Notes under the pieces: model-generated
Databases searched by the model: none
What the model was told of the DNA's origin: nothing
Seen by the model: the letters and a program-made list of their open reading frames with translations, nothing else
Source: Stereocaulon alpinum
Taxonomy: Eukaryota > Ascomycota > Lecanoromycetes > Lecanorales > Stereocaulaceae
Assembly: GCA_018257865.1 (NCBI GenBank)
Contig: JAEUBA010000021.1
Span: 310,001-374,000 of the forward strand
Length of the DNA: 64,000 nt
Direction of reading: 5' to 3'
Made by a program: the position numbers and the translations under genes
Shown: piece after piece, positions 32,364-44,399 of the stretch
How positions within the stretch are numbered: position 1 is the first letter of the stretch
Layout of the letters: every line of letters starts with the position of its first letter

Positions 32364-34264
32364 CTGCATAATGTCGAAAATACGAGAGCCAATTTCGCTT
32401 CACCGGTCAGCTTGTCGTACCACTGCGCCTCGTAGGAGTCTACGGTATCCGTCATGGATTTCCATGATCCCAGTGGTCTTCGCATGCTTTACCATCCAGC
32501 GGGGTTATTACTCTTGTAATCGAGCAGGGGTTCTGATCTCCCTCCGCCAATACTTTGGCTACATTCACACTCTGTACCTCGCGAGCTTCCGCTATGTGGA
32601 AATGAATGCTGACAGGACGCCTGATTGGCTGGCGCGTGCCTTTTCAAGCTTGGGTTGTGATCCACACGGAACCGTGACCATCCTCCAAGACTGTGCGACC
32701 TCGAGTGGGTTCCGGTACGAATGCCTCTCTGCGTGCGCGTATTCAGAGATTTTGATATCCTTGCACAATCCTTGTAGACGGTAAACATTATTGACTTACG
32801 GCAGGGCCATCGGTGGACCTTGCAGACTCTATACCACACGTGCGAGGATGTTTCAACTGTAAAACTGCCCACTCTTGGTCGTGTCTCTTTCCATATGGCT
32901 CTGGCTATAATGGATCGACCCCTTGACATGCAGAATCTTGCTTAGAAGCCGCTGGTTTGTATATTGGTAAGCGCTAGCTGAACCATGGACCATGGACAAG
33001 AGAACGGCTCCACAGTGCAAGGCTGACCTAGCCTGCAACGGTAGCACGTGGGAATACCGCAAGGTACCTTGCGGCGGGATCCTTCGGACATTTACTAGGG
33101 ATGCATATGCGCGTTCTCGTGCGGGTCCTCTGCAATCATAACGCTGAATTTCTTGGTGATACAATCGGCAAAGAGTTCGAAAATCCTAACCCCATAGTCT
33201 GCCTTTCATCATTCTAATTCTGTCTGCGAATGCAGTGAGAGATTGACGCTCCCCTGGTGGAGACGACTCCTAAGGCGGGATGGCGCCCGTTCAACGGTTC
33301 CACCACACAGCTGACATTATTGGTCAGACGCGAGTCATGGACTCACGCGCGATAAAGCTGACCCGATCGTCGGCCTGAAACTTACGAGATCATCCGAATC
33401 AGATCAGGCCTTTCAGATCAGTTACATGCCTTTACGGAAGGCTGTAAGGGCTCTCTTTTGACTGATCGTTGTAAAGTCTGAGGTGCATTGGTTCGATGCC
33501 ACGTCGATCGCGGTATAAGTTCACTGGCCCTCTTTGAGACTATCGCTTCTCCTCAAGGCCAGAAGACGTGCGTCAAACCCTCCGAGTGTTGATGTAACGG
33601 ATGCTACTCGATTCACATGGATGAGCTGCTTTAAGGATCTCCACAGGGGGTGTAGCCGAGGCTCTCACGTAAGTACGACCGGAAGTCAATATCGGCAGCC
33701 GTACCAAAAATTCTGACGGCTTTCACTTACCGCATAGAGAATGGCCCTATGCGTCGGGACTCGTAAGGTACGACAACGATTTGAGCGCATGGTCAAACCC
33801 GCGCAGTCTCGATGATCTAGCCGAGGACGTCATAGTGCAGTATGACATCTGCGGAGTATGGGAGAGACGATGAGAAGTTCAAGCTTCTACTATGCGTCTG
33901 ATCATTTCAAGACTCGATGTATCTCAGGAACAGTAAAATTCTAGCACTCAGGGCGCTTCACTGATATTTTTCCAGATCTCACGAGCGTCATGACTTTCAA
34001 ACATGGCTGTATGGCTGGTTCTAGGGAACAATGTCACGGAGAGCGTATATTAGATGCGAGGAGATGAAGTCTCAACCAGCCTCATGACGGCCAAGCGCCA
34101 AGCATCGACGTCACCAGCCAATCAGGGCACGCTTTCCAATAAGACGTCATCGAACATCAACAACTGATTGTTATCATAATCGAGAAGATAGAGCGACTCT
34201 GTCTTTCTTACCATCGCCAGTTCCCCTGACATCAGCAAAAACATACGATCAACACCCTTTCAAA
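32364..34264. other. Gene-poor stretch
   Basis: No gene is supported in 1.9 kb. Sequence at 33640-33720 resembles the start of a tRNA (GGTGTAGCCGAG) but lacks the other arms. The last 100 bases before 34265 are the leader of the next gene. Confidence 0.4.
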
Positions 34265-34724
34265 ATGGCAGACAAAGCAGGCATCAATCGCTCCCTCAAC
34301 ACCATCCGCACAGAGCTCGAATATCTCCGAGACTCAGGCGTCGTCAGCCCCCCACAATTCCAATCGATAATGGCCCAACTCCCTGTAAATGCCCCCGCCC
34401 TGCCACCTCCATACCAGCCCCTGACAATCCCACAGCAACAAGGCGGAGTGCCAAGCCAATATATTGATCCCCGTTATGCCCCGGGTGGCAATTATGCGAG
34501 TCCCACTCCTGTAGCGGAGATTGCGCAGGCTGCTCAGGATCCTAATCATCCTGCCAATCCTCAACATCCCAAGGTACGAAGACCCTTGCCTGCGGATGTG
34601 TTAGATGCTAACCTTGGTACAGCATGGGCAGTGGGCTAGCAAGTTGGGTGCTAAATTGGGCAATGCGGCTATCTTTGGTGCGGGAGCTACGATGGGCTCG
34701 GATTTGGTTAATTCGATTATATGA
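34265..34724 (+). CDS. Lsb1/Pin3-related protein without SH3 domain
   Basis: Exons are 34265-34573 and 34623-34724 (49 bp intron), 136 residues. The N-terminus INRSLNTIRTELEYLRDSGV and the C-terminus HGQWASKLGAKLGNAAIFGA, GATMGSDLVNSII match the two ends of yeast Lsb1 and Pin3/Lsb2, proteins that bind the actin regulator Las17/WASP and affect prion formation. Between them, where yeast proteins carry an SH3 domain, there is only a Pro/Gln/Tyr-rich linker (APALPPPYQPLTIPQQQ; PNHPANPQHPK). So the SH3 domain is absent rather than disrupted: the frame is clean and the length is coherent. The acceptor at 34622 is chosen because it keeps a His after Lys, as in relatives; 34631 would also be in frame. 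Function is probably at actin patches or membranes via the C-terminal Gly/Ala hydrophobic tail, but this is inferred. Confidence 0.8.
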
Positions 34725-35360
34725 GTTTGCTGAACGTCTGTGTGTATGCTTTTACGATTCACGTTCTATAGATTTGTAGGGAAGGGCGTTACTACTGATG
34801 AACAAATGACTTGACGATTGTGCTCTGTCCAAATATCAACATATGGCACAGTTCTGATGACACGCGTAAATAAGAAATACCCAACTGCCAAGTCAGTGGA
34901 GCCTGAGTGCTTCTCATGACAAGGGAATCGCTTTCCATGCGGAGTCTGCGCTGCCATCACTTTCTGAGCCATTGATGGTTCACTGACAGATGTGCAGTCG
35001 GTGTGATTGAATCAAGGTCCACATCCACCAATGCATATGGTTTCACAAGTAGCACAGGTTCCCCGTTGTCGAGCCGTCACGATCCTATATCTAGTCTGTC
35101 CCTTGTATTGATCCTCCGATTGTGACACATGACTGCCCAATTTTCATGGTTTCTGCTGTAGCAGCCGTGCCAAGCTCTCGGTGGTGACGAAATGATCTGA
35201 TCGAGCTGCCTGAAACATACGCCCTAATCGTTCTGAGCGTGGCTGTTGTCAACAGCAAGGACGTCTTTCTTCCTAGTGGATGGTGGCTCGGCAACCTTGC
35301 TCGTACACGTAGGCAAAACCCTTGCGTGACAATTCACACATATCAGGGTACCGGGAAAGG
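34725..35360. other. Intergenic, no gene seen
   Basis: No supported coding sequence lies between the Lsb1-like gene and the Gre2-like pseudogene. Confidence 0.4.
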
Positions 35361-36160
35361 CTAGGTGGTACCGAAGGAGTGGCTGCTCTGGGGTTTCTCG
35401 TAGACCTTGAGATGCGCTTCACCAGGGTCAGGGTCATCAGCACATGCTGGGAGGACCGTAGGTCCATTCTCCTTGTAGCTGCCGTCCATATCCCGAAAGA
35501 TATCTGCGCTGCTTGTGTTCAGATGGTGCAAGCATCTCCCATAATACAGAGGTCCGTGTATCATTGGGGGGCAGATGGTTGCAAAATCGAACTTAGACTG
35601 CTCCTTCTCCACAGAATCCTGTGCAACCTCCGTAGGATTTTTGCTTGCGCAGTATGCTCTTCATCCTGCCGCGCTCTTTGCACTTCGTATGTGACTGTGT
35701 TCCAATCTGTTCCGCTGTATTGTAGCCCAGTGGCACCCCTTGCATCGGGTCGACTATGGCGGCAAAGTTCGAGGTGCTGACCACAAGCCTGACCTGCAGC
35801 ACGTACTTCTGCACAGCACTGGATATCTCGGTCGTGCCTTCGAGTCCGGTGTCAGGAGGTCGCCCTCGTTGTTCTCGACCTGCATGACAAGTGGAGAATT
35901 AGCGTGGAAAGTCTCGTCAACCCCCTTGACTTCGTCAACGAATACACCAGGCGTGGCGGTATTAAGGAGGATAGCAAAGGTCAAGCGGCTGTCGTCGCGT
36001 CGAGGAGGCGAGAGTGCATTCTGCGGACATTGTTGGCAGCACCTTCCCTGCAAGCTCTGCCTCTGACATGACAGCCATGTTCTAGGAGGCTAAGTTGAGT
36101 GCGTGGGTAGCGACGAAGCCGGAGGCATCGGCCAAGAGAACTGGATTGATTACTTCTGCT
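35361..36160 (-). pseudogene. Gre2-like NADPH-dependent reductase (extended SDR), multiply frameshifted
   Basis: Fragments in family order along the minus strand, in changing frames: LLADASGFVATHALN (36.15 kb; nucleotide-binding loop TGxxGFxGxH degraded), LLEHGCHVRG..ANNVRRMHSR, then RLTFAILL..TPGVFVDEVKGVDETFHANSP and NNEGDLL. After a one-base loss near 35855 follow VQKYVLQVRLVVSTSNFAAIVDPM, then DWNTVTYE in another frame, and finally AYCASKNPTEVAQDSVEKEQ and FDFATICPPMIHGPLYY, then LNTSSADIFRDMDGSYKE with a stop at 35361-35363. The catalytic YxxxK (YCASK) survives, but at least four frame changes or stops separate the pieces. The family reduces aldehydes and ketones with NADPH. Base composition is ordinary, so this is decay by indels rather than RIP. 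Confidence 0.8.
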
Positions 36161-37349
36161 GGTTCTGCCTCTGATGGCGCTCTTCACTTGACGATTGAAG
36201 TCATTAAGTTGTGCAGGTGGTGTGCTTGTTGAAGCTCACTTAACCCCTTATATCAGCGTCAACAATTCGCATTGTGCACTTCAATCGAAGTCTGCTATCT
36301 CAGGCGCTTCGACAGAATGAAAGCCACGGGCCAGGACATCATAGCTCGCTCCTTTGAGTGTGCTTGCAATTTGAGACGCACTCAGCCTTGGCAGGCATTG
36401 AGGACGAAGGTGAATAACGAGATTGAGACAATGGTGACAATTGGCGGGAACAGCTCTGGACGAGACTCTAGAGATTCTGGCTTGGCGGTGACGCTGCCAA
36501 GACTTTGCCATAACAAGTCTCCCGTCAAGCCGTCCAAATGGGATACAGTGAAATCTACTACCGTACTCATCCACTTGGTACGGACTTGAAATTGTCAATC
36601 TAGGCATGCCAGCATGCCGATATCACTTCTGTCTATGCAGCAACGATTCAACTCCAAAGACTACTCCACATGCGTACAAGAGGGTGTGCTGCAGGTTTTG
36701 ACTTGATGCATAACATCGAACGTTTACGGGATGCTGTTTATGTAAATCACTATGGGCATGAGAGCCAAGATCTACTCAACACTTCAGCAGCAGAACAACT
36801 TAATGATAGTAGCGTCGAGCCTTCCTGGACATGGACATCTGATCAAGGTCCCCACTGCCAGCTATTCAGCGCTTCCGCATCCGATTTAACCATGTACCAC
36901 AATACCAAGTGCGTAGCAATTAGCTGTGCGGTACTCTCAATCGTCGACATCTGGGTAGAATGAAGGTGATGATATCCAGAGAGGAGCGAGAGTAGTGGTG
37001 ACGGGATCGGACCACACGTTCTGACTCGCTTAGCCCAGTACTTTCTGCTGTGTGAATAGAAAGCGCAACCAAGGAGGTCATAGCTGGGAACGTAGTGACG
37101 ACCCAGGTGAGTGGTCTCTACTCAACAGATAAAGAGAAGAACGTTTTGATATGCCACCCGCAATGACAAGTCCAATCATGAGATCATTTTCCATCATAGG
37201 ACGCCGTTCCCAGCCTGCGTGGTAGGAAAATTGCAAACGTTTATCAGCTATTGTCAGTAGTCCTAAGTAGTGACCATTATCAGGCGAGATGTTCGCATGC
37301 TTGATCACCTTCGTGGCCATCTCTCTAACCCCAGTCGAAATGTTCGATC
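36161..37349. other. Intergenic, no gene seen
   Basis: Overlapping short frames on both strands (36281-36607, 36670-36963, 37078-37320) have no recognisable motif. GGCATGCCAGCATGCCG at 36603-36619 is a short palindromic motif. Confidence 0.4.
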
Positions 37350-39032
37350 TTAAGAACGCCTCCGAGCCATATCTCTATGCAGCGTGTGCTCCTTCATGAA
37401 CAGACTTGATATTGTACCTAGCACCGCGAGCCCAAAGATGGTCAAGAAAACACCCTGCAACGCAGCCATATAATCATCTTCCGCGGTATCGGTCCAGTCA
37501 TGGGGTAGGTACTTGATCTCAGACAAGCTATCCCTCAGTCTGCGGATGATCTCCTTTGCATCTTTCTCCGCGCCAAAGCTTTCCCACAGTCTCGCAATGA
37601 GAATATTCTGGAAAACGAGAGAGCAGATTGTGATGCCGATTGTGCTACCTGTGCCTCGGAAGGCGAAAGAGCCCGATGTTATCACGGCATGGTCCTTTTG
37701 ATCTACTGATGCGATGAGGGCGGTTACGGTGACGGTGAGCATCCCGGCATAAGCAAAGCCCGTGAAGAAGAAGTAAACGAAAGGGTACCATTGTGGTGTG
37801 TCGAGGCTAAATCGCGTGGTGAGGCCAAGGGGCAATAGAAACAAGAGTTGGATGACTACGTTCAGGATGTAGTATTTCCCTACTGCTCGCATCACCGTAC
37901 CAGTCGCAATGCCACCCAATGCTGCCCCCACAGATGTGGGTATGAGCCTGATGCCGGCATCCATCGCAGACATTCCTTGCACCTGGAAGTAGATGGGTGC
38001 GTAGAATGTTAGAGATATCTGGGACATTGTGAAGAACCAGTTGGTCAGACAGGCTGCCATGACGGTCCGATTGAGAAGTAATTTGACTGGAATGATCGGC
38101 TCGACGGCGTAGCTAGTTTCGACGTAGACGAAGACGAGGAAGAGGGCTGAGGATAGTGGTAGGGTGACGAGCACTAACGGATGGAACCAGGGCACAGTGT
38201 TTCCGCCGGCGTTAAGTCCTACTAGTAAGATGACGATTGCACTTGTGAGGACAATGGCTCCGGTGAAGTCTATCCTCTTCCACTTCTCGTCCGACTCCGC
38301 CTCATCGAGTTCCTTGGTAGGGAGCCTTACGAAGACGGTCACAAGTATGGCAGAGAGGACAGTCAATGGTACCAGAAGTATGAAAGCCCAGCGCCAACCT
38401 AGCGTATCGTTCATCCACCCTCCGAACACCCCTCCAAGTCCAGATCCTAGGCCAAACCAGATGTTGTTGATTCCTTGCCAGATACCGCGCCGTCTCAGCG
38501 GCACAAGATCACTCGCAATGAAAAGGGGAATCCCATTCAAGCCTCCACTTCCCAGTCCGGCAAAGACACGTCCCAGAATGATCGTCGACTCTCCTTTAGC
38601 AAGCCCACAGATGAGGTTACCCGCGCAGAAGAAGACATGAGAAAGTACTAAACCTGTACGTCGACCATAAATATCTGTCAACTTGCCCGCGAGGGGCTGC
38701 AAGACAGCATTTGCGATGAAATAGGAGGCTGCCAGCCATGCGAGGAGGGTGAGCGAATTGTAAGACGCCGAGATCGAAGCTGTAAGTGTTGCCACCATAG
38801 TCCCATCCAGCGCAGCTAGGACGATACCTAGGTATGTGCTAGACATGATCCGGATTAGCTGCGCTGTTGTTACTTCATCTGCGATTGCGGTAGAGCTTTG
38901 GGTTGAGCTACATTGTTCGCTGTAATCTGAAGTTGGATGGGGCAAGATTGTCCCAATGTTAGGCGATGTGGCGGTAAGGAGTGGGCTGGTTTCTCGATCG
39001 CCTTCCGAGTCTATAGGCACCGCCATTTTCAT
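37350..39032 (-). CDS. MFS transporter, DHA2 (14-TM) type, Vba/Fnx-like
   Basis: This is a single exon of 560 residues (start MKMAVPIDSEGDRE). After a hydrophilic N-tail, TM1 holds the family motif STYLGIVLAALDGTMVATL. The next segment, LAWLAASYFIANAVLQPLAG, leads into loop KLTDIYGRRTGL (MFS motif A). Motif C-like glycines lie in GIWQGINNIWFGLGSGLGG, followed by GGWMNDTLGWRWAF. The length and segment number fit 14 TM helices. The closest remembered relatives are yeast Vba1/Vba2 and fission-yeast Fnx1, vacuolar basic amino-acid importers; other branches export drugs or toxins. The N-terminal SPLL is a candidate dileucine vacuolar-sorting motif. I favour a vacuolar amino-acid transporter, with drug efflux possible. 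Confidence 0.85.
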   Translation of the reverse strand: MKMAVPIDSEGDRETSPLLTATSPNIGTILPHPTSDYSEQCSSTQSSTAIADEVTTAQLIRIMSSTYLGIVLAALDGTMVATLTASISASYNSLTLLAWLAASYFIANAVLQPLAGKLTDIYGRRTGLVLSHVFFCAGNLICGLAKGESTIILGRVFAGLGSGGLNGIPLFIASDLVPLRRRGIWQGINNIWFGLGSGLGGVFGGWMNDTLGWRWAFILLVPLTVLSAILVTVFVRLPTKELDEAESDEKWKRIDFTGAIVLTSAIVILLVGLNAGGNTVPWFHPLVLVTLPLSSALFLVFVYVETSYAVEPIIPVKLLLNRTVMAACLTNWFFTMSQISLTFYAPIYFQVQGMSAMDAGIRLIPTSVGAALGGIATGTVMRAVGKYYILNVVIQLLFLLPLGLTTRFSLDTPQWYPFVYFFFTGFAYAGMLTVTVTALIASVDQKDHAVITSGSFAFRGTGSTIGITICSLVFQNILIARLWESFGAEKDAKEIIRRLRDSLSEIKYLPHDWTDTAEDDYMAALQGVFLTIFGLAVLGTISSLFMKEHTLHRDMARRRS

Positions 39033-40215
39033 AAGTCACATAAGGACTAGGTTGGTTTTGGAGGGATGAATGGTAGTACTTGTCTTATTGTCAGATCGTG
39101 CTTCCCCAATTGCCGTTGAAAAAGAGAACGCTTTTCGATGGAACGGACTCTTGGACAAAAATTTTCACGTGCATAGACTAAAGTAGGCCCAGACTAGCAG
39201 TATGGAAAGATGCGGTCATTCAAGATTCATCTTACGCTCATCAAGAGACCATCGGGCTCAAAAGTAACATTACGGATTCGGAGATCGTCGCTAAAGCTTG
39301 CACTTCATACCAGCTTATGACAGGCCTCCAGTGGGGCTCCTCTGTTCAACACCACGCTGAGAACCCAATGGAGTAGAAGTACCCCAAATTGAGATACCGG
39401 AATGAGGCTTTGGCTGCATGACATTGGACGCCTAGAGGAGGCGCCGAAGAATAAGGGGTATCAATCAAACGCCAAGCCACTGCCGCCCAGTGCCAGCAGT
39501 ACGCTGAGTCCGAGGAAAGATTGGAATAGTATCAAATAGAGGATTACAGTATCGATCCTGTATTACGTTAGGGTTCCTGCAGGCGACACGTGGTCTCGTA
39601 AGCGGATCTTGGCCCGGTACGAACGAGGTCTTGCACCGAGCAACGCCGACAGCAACTTCAAACTTTTCGGAGACCGAAAACCCAAAATTCCATGAAGAAC
39701 ACGCCGAGCAAGACCGAGCTCGGACAGATAGACTACTACACATAACAACAAGAGACATAGAGTTTCGTCAATCTGAACTCTTTTGTGTTCCCCTTTCTTT
39801 ATCTTGGAAAGTCTGTAGCAGCAAACCCTGGGGTTCGGAGCTCCGAAATGGCTGAAAAGCTATATCCTTGCCTATGTGCTGAAGCAATCGCTCAGCGTCA
39901 GTCACAGTGGGAGTATATCCTAGTGAACTTTCGCGGCTTGGCGTTGAGCTTCCTTCAACCCCATATCAGAATGAACCAGGCACCTTTTCGACGTCGTTTA
40001 GCCAGGTATCTTTACAACAGAGCGCAAAACGGATCGAGTGCGTATACATAAGCCTCAGACCCTACGACGCCTGGTAAGCTCGTGGGGGATGGACACAACC
40101 AGAAAAGCCCGTGGTGACGGCGAACTAGGATAGAGCTTGTCGAACAGCTGCTGAAGGACCTGTAAGCCAGTGCTAGCTAAGTATAGACACTCCGCAGGGC
40201 TGGCCCAAGTTCGTT
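39033..40215. other. Intergenic, no gene seen
   Basis: This contains the promoter of the DHA2 gene at the left. Frames at 39465-39758 (-) and 39785-40051 (+) show no family features. Confidence 0.4.
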
Positions 40216-42054
40216 TTAGATCCCTTTTTTTCTCTGCCTGCCGGGAAAACGTTCTCCAACTCGTTTCAAGGTTCTAGCAGTCCCATCGGAGAGCGTAGTT
40301 ATAAGTAATACGATTGCCGTCATCGGTAGGGCGACTGCGCAGAAGATCCAGAAAGACTTGCCAAGTGATGCAAGATCTCCGTTCATGCTGAATAGGCTGC
40401 TCGTGAATGACAGAGGCACGAAGGTGACCGCGAGCCATGTGAGCCGAGCAAGACTGCGGTTCTGATCATTCGCCTTCTGACTTTCCTCGATAGACATCGT
40501 GGCGGTGACGACAGCCATAATCCTATCAGCGCGGGTTTGAAGCATCTCGATATCGGAGAGGATAATCTCGAAATCACGCTTAAGGTCGGACAGATGATTG
40601 TCTGGAAACGACATAAAATGGTCGCGCTTGATAGCTTTCTCGAGGACTTCTGAAATTAGCGTCCGGAATATAGGGAATCGCCGTCTCCAACTGTGGAGCT
40701 TGTTGATGGTGACTTCCAATCCACCAACAGAATGTTGGAGTTGCGGGTTTTCAAGCTCCCACTCAAGTTGTGTGAGGCGAGTGGTCGCATATTTGACTAA
40801 TGTGTACCATTCGGCGCATACTACAAGCAGAGTGTGCTTGAACAAAACACGAGGGTCACGAGCTATGTTAACGATATCCTTAGAGGCCAGGGAGCTTGTC
40901 CAGTAGATGATATCTTCAAAGACGGATGTCCTTGGCGGTCCTTGCGGAATTGGATCGGCGGTCATTGATGGGCAGTCTTGAAAACTTCGATAACCTCCCC
41001 AGATACGGAAGCCTTCGGTTATCGTAGGATCGACGAGTAGGATACCTACATGAAGTGTCGGTTGGTAAAAGTAGATAACGTTCAGGAGCGGCGGCGCGTG
41101 GCGAAATTTCTTACCTAGAATGCCAGTCTCTCCATTCTTGTTCGGTCTGATCCAAAGTGATGTCCTACTACGGACCAGCCCAACGTCAGATCCCTCAACA
41201 TCTGCGCCAACCACCCAATTACCATCTCTGTCGACTCTTCGTAGAACGTTGAAGCCACCGGCTTGTTCTCTGGATCGTTTCAGGCTTGCTTCATCATGGA
41301 AGTACCTTGTCTGAACATAGCGGACATGTAGATAGGAGCGTTTTTGTGAAACAATGTCCATATCAGGTAGTTCAACCCACGGATCTCTCGTATTGTTCCA
41401 CATGTAGTCAGATATATGACCTCGGAAGAATAACGGGTCAATGTCGAATCGAGCGCCCAGCTGCTCAATGACGTCTCTGGAGAGATCTTCAACTACAAAT
41501 AGGCGGGCGTGGACATTATCATGCTGATTAGTTGGGCCGCGTAAGGCTTTGGAGAGAACGTCGATATCGGAGTAGTCAGTCCTCCTCACAGGAGTATCAG
41601 GTTGGAAATCCAAGACCGTAACCTTAGTCCTTCTGGCACGTTCGTTTTTGTTGTCCTCTGCTAGAAACTTTTGCTTTGGTGGAGAAGTGGTCACCTTCAT
41701 GAAATCTGCGAGGTATGAGATATGCGGCCATCCCTCTGATAGCGACTCAATATATGACAAGTAAGGTGGCGGAGGTTTGCTGGTGTAGGATTAGTAGAAA
41801 TAACGCATTGTACAACTATGGCCGGCTCACAGATACGCATCTTTGCAAGGTGGTTGGTTTAGGTCCAGTAGTTCTCCGGATGAACCAATTCGGCTCCTCT
41901 CGTAGACATCTCCGATATAGTATGCATCTCCAGCTTCCTGCGTATGTGGTAGTATGTTGTTCTTGGAAGTGAAGTCAGTTCCAGAAGGAGGCCATGCTGT
42001 TTCGAGCACTGATGGTTTCACGGTACGCGGTGGCTTGCCGTTCTGAGGGAACAT
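40216..42054 (-). CDS. CorA-like metal ion transporter family protein
   Basis: Exons are 42054-41837 and 41779-40216 (57 bp intron), 593 residues. The start is MFPQNGKPPRTVKPS; the intron joins LNQPPCKDA to KPPPPYLSYIESLSEGWP. A large hydrophilic N-terminal part includes features of the fungal CorA-like family (ARLFVVEDLSRDVIEQLGAR, FDIDPLFFRGHI). A long helix precedes the membrane part (HLSDLKRDFEIILSDIEMLQ and TRADRIMAVVTATMSIEESQ). Two TM segments lie near the C-terminus: about 519-535 (LTWLAVTFVPLSFTSSLF) and about 550-569 (WIFCAVALPMTAIVLLITTL). The first is followed by SMNGD at about 537-541, in the place of the GMN signature of CorA/Mrs2 channels, then a basic tail (RFPGRQRKKG). Family members are plasma-membrane or organellar; magnesium transport is not proven for this branch. 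Confidence 0.83.
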
Positions 42055-44399
42055 AACGGAGAGTCTTCAGACGCTACGCGCTAAGCACAGGACATGGGCT
42101 TAAGGAGCGACAAGTTGGTACAAAGTCTTTATATATCTAGCAAAGAGAGAATAGGGAAACGGTAGGTGAAGCTCTAATAGCAATTGAATGAAGAAGGGTG
42201 TGGAGGCCAAGCTCGATGACTTCAAATGCTCTATTAATGGTCTTTGTGGCTGAGCGTGAGCCAAAGCGAGCAACTGGGGGCTCAGCTCGGCCGATGTTTG
42301 CCCGAGAGCCAAGACTCACCAGCTTGGTCAACAGCTGAAGTACTGCTGACTTCGCCACAACATGCTCCCTGCTGCTCCTACTACTCATTTGATACCACCT
42401 GAGATGGTCGATTCGTTGTTGGAGTAAAACTTGACTGATATATACCTTACTGCCGCAACGCTGACCTGCATGCACAAGCTCCGGCCCTCTCACAGCCCCC
42501 TTCCCCAACCCCCTTTGGAATAGACAACAATGGCCAATGCAGTCCACAGCGGCACTGAGATGAAAGAAGAGGGCATTGGCGTTGCAGTGATGGCTGCTTT
42601 AAGCAACTTTGCGGATGTTACGGCAAGAGTTGTGGACAGCATTGGCTGAGGCACCACTGGAGGCAAGGACAATAGCTTGGAACGACTACCCATACAGAAG
42701 ATCCAGAGGGCGAAGCTCTATCACACTGAGCCAGCGGGTATATTGAGCTCTCGGAACTGAGACCTCGGGGTGTACAATTATGGTATCTTACGACGCTGTC
42801 GCTGATGGAGCATGGACTATGATAGGTCCCATGTATTGGGTAGTGAAGGACAACGTCATTCCTATGCATCGTTCGCACATGCCATGCTGAATCTGCACCT
42901 CCCTCGCTGCTATAGGGTCTCCCACGCCGACCATTGTGCCTTCCCTGCGCGTTCATGAACGGCTTGCAGAATTGCCCTACTCAGGAAGTTGCCAACCTCT
43001 AGCGGCCTTTATCGGACGGAATATTCTGCTACAGGATGCGATTTCACTATGAAATATCATTCACTGACACCCCGTCTGTTGCATCTCGTTGGTATTGAGA
43101 TTACGCGCTGTTTGGACAGAGAGGGTAAACATTTGTGTAAGCCAGCTTCATTAATGAGCATTTACGACTTAATTGAGACACTGAACGTCGCTGCTCAGGG
43201 TGTGTCATAAGCATGGTGGGAAAGTAGGAACAAGCGCGGTGCCTGTACGGCCAATTGAGCTACCTCTTCATGCTTGAGCTGTAGCCCACTCGGTCGCACT
43301 TCCTCAAATTGATAGATATCTACGCTGTCTCCAAGGACGCTCTTGAATCGAATCCTGCCAGCAAGCTCGCGGTCTTGGTATGTTATTGATTGTTAGGACC
43401 GTGTCAATGACCTTCGCCACCCAGCTATTCCTCGCACCTGCGCAAAATTCGGAAGTAGCTCTCCTTCGCAGCTCCGAAGATGCCATTGCCGTTCACCTTC
43501 ATCTCCAAACTCCCAGAATTCGTTCCACTGTCCTTCGCGCCTTTCGGTCAAGCCATCAATATTGTCTCGTGCTTGCACGGGAGGGCTGGCGTGGACTGTG
43601 GCTTTGGATTAGCCCCCATTGGGTGACCATCGTTCCAGGTTCAAGCAGAACTGATTCCCGGCATCGTGGGTGCAAAGAGGTATGCTTCAGAGGAAGGCGT
43701 TCTTAACTGGGTCTTATTCCTTTGGTTACAGCTGTTTCCTGAAGGGGTGAGCCTGGGATGGCTTCTGGATTGGAGTCACCTGTCAGATTACGTTCATTCG
43801 ACAACTTTCGACCCCGCAAAATTTTATGCAGCCTGGGCGCTACCTGCACCAGTGCTCCCCAGCTGAGCGAACATGCCAGGCTTGGTGTCGAAGCGTATCT
43901 CTATGTCTTCAGCTCCGAGGTCGCTGTCAGCGGCTCCGTCCTTTCCTTCCTCGTCTTCGTCCTCTTGGACCTCCGGCCCTCTTGCGCTGCTCTTGCCTTC
44001 TAAATCTAATTCTAGAAAAGCTCCAGGTGCTCGTTCCAAAAAGGCTACTTAAGCTTGCGCCACGAGTCTTACATATAGGGGCCGCTGCCCCCGGATTCGA
44101 ATAATCAATCGATCAGACAATTGTGTTTCAAAGGGCTATGCTACCGGTTTCGACGCTGAACATAACCGCTTTTAATATTGCTACCGCCAACAGCGTCGTC
44201 GTCCTCAACCTTTGACCGCCAACGCCTACTACCACCTCTGATTTCCCCATCGCTGATTCGCGGACAAGGCGAGCAATTTCCCGTACTCAAGCTAGAAGCT
44301 TGGGCCTGGTGAAGACTTCGAGAACGAGCCAAGAAGTGGCCTTCACTGGATTTGCGGAAGCCCATGATAAAGATCAGATGGGTTCTGGGGTCGACTTAT
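42055..44399. other. Gene-poor stretch, possibly with a gene relic on the minus strand
   Basis: No intact gene is supported in 2.3 kb. On the minus strand, 43200-43560 has protein-like patches in different frames (RIRFKSVLGDSVDIYQFEE; GQWNEFWEFGDEGERQWHL) and 43824-44039 encodes an acidic stretch (EVQEDEDEEGKDGAADSDLG). These might be the remains of one gene, but I cannot name a family. Confidence 0.35.

Noticed and set aside
33430..33510. T-arm-like GGTTCGATGCC
   Set aside because: The flanking bases do not pair as a 5 bp T-stem and no D-arm precedes it.
33640..33720. tRNA-like start GGGGGTGTAGCCGAG
   Set aside because: No matching anticodon stem, T-arm (GTTCRA) or acceptor complement within the expected 70-90 bases.
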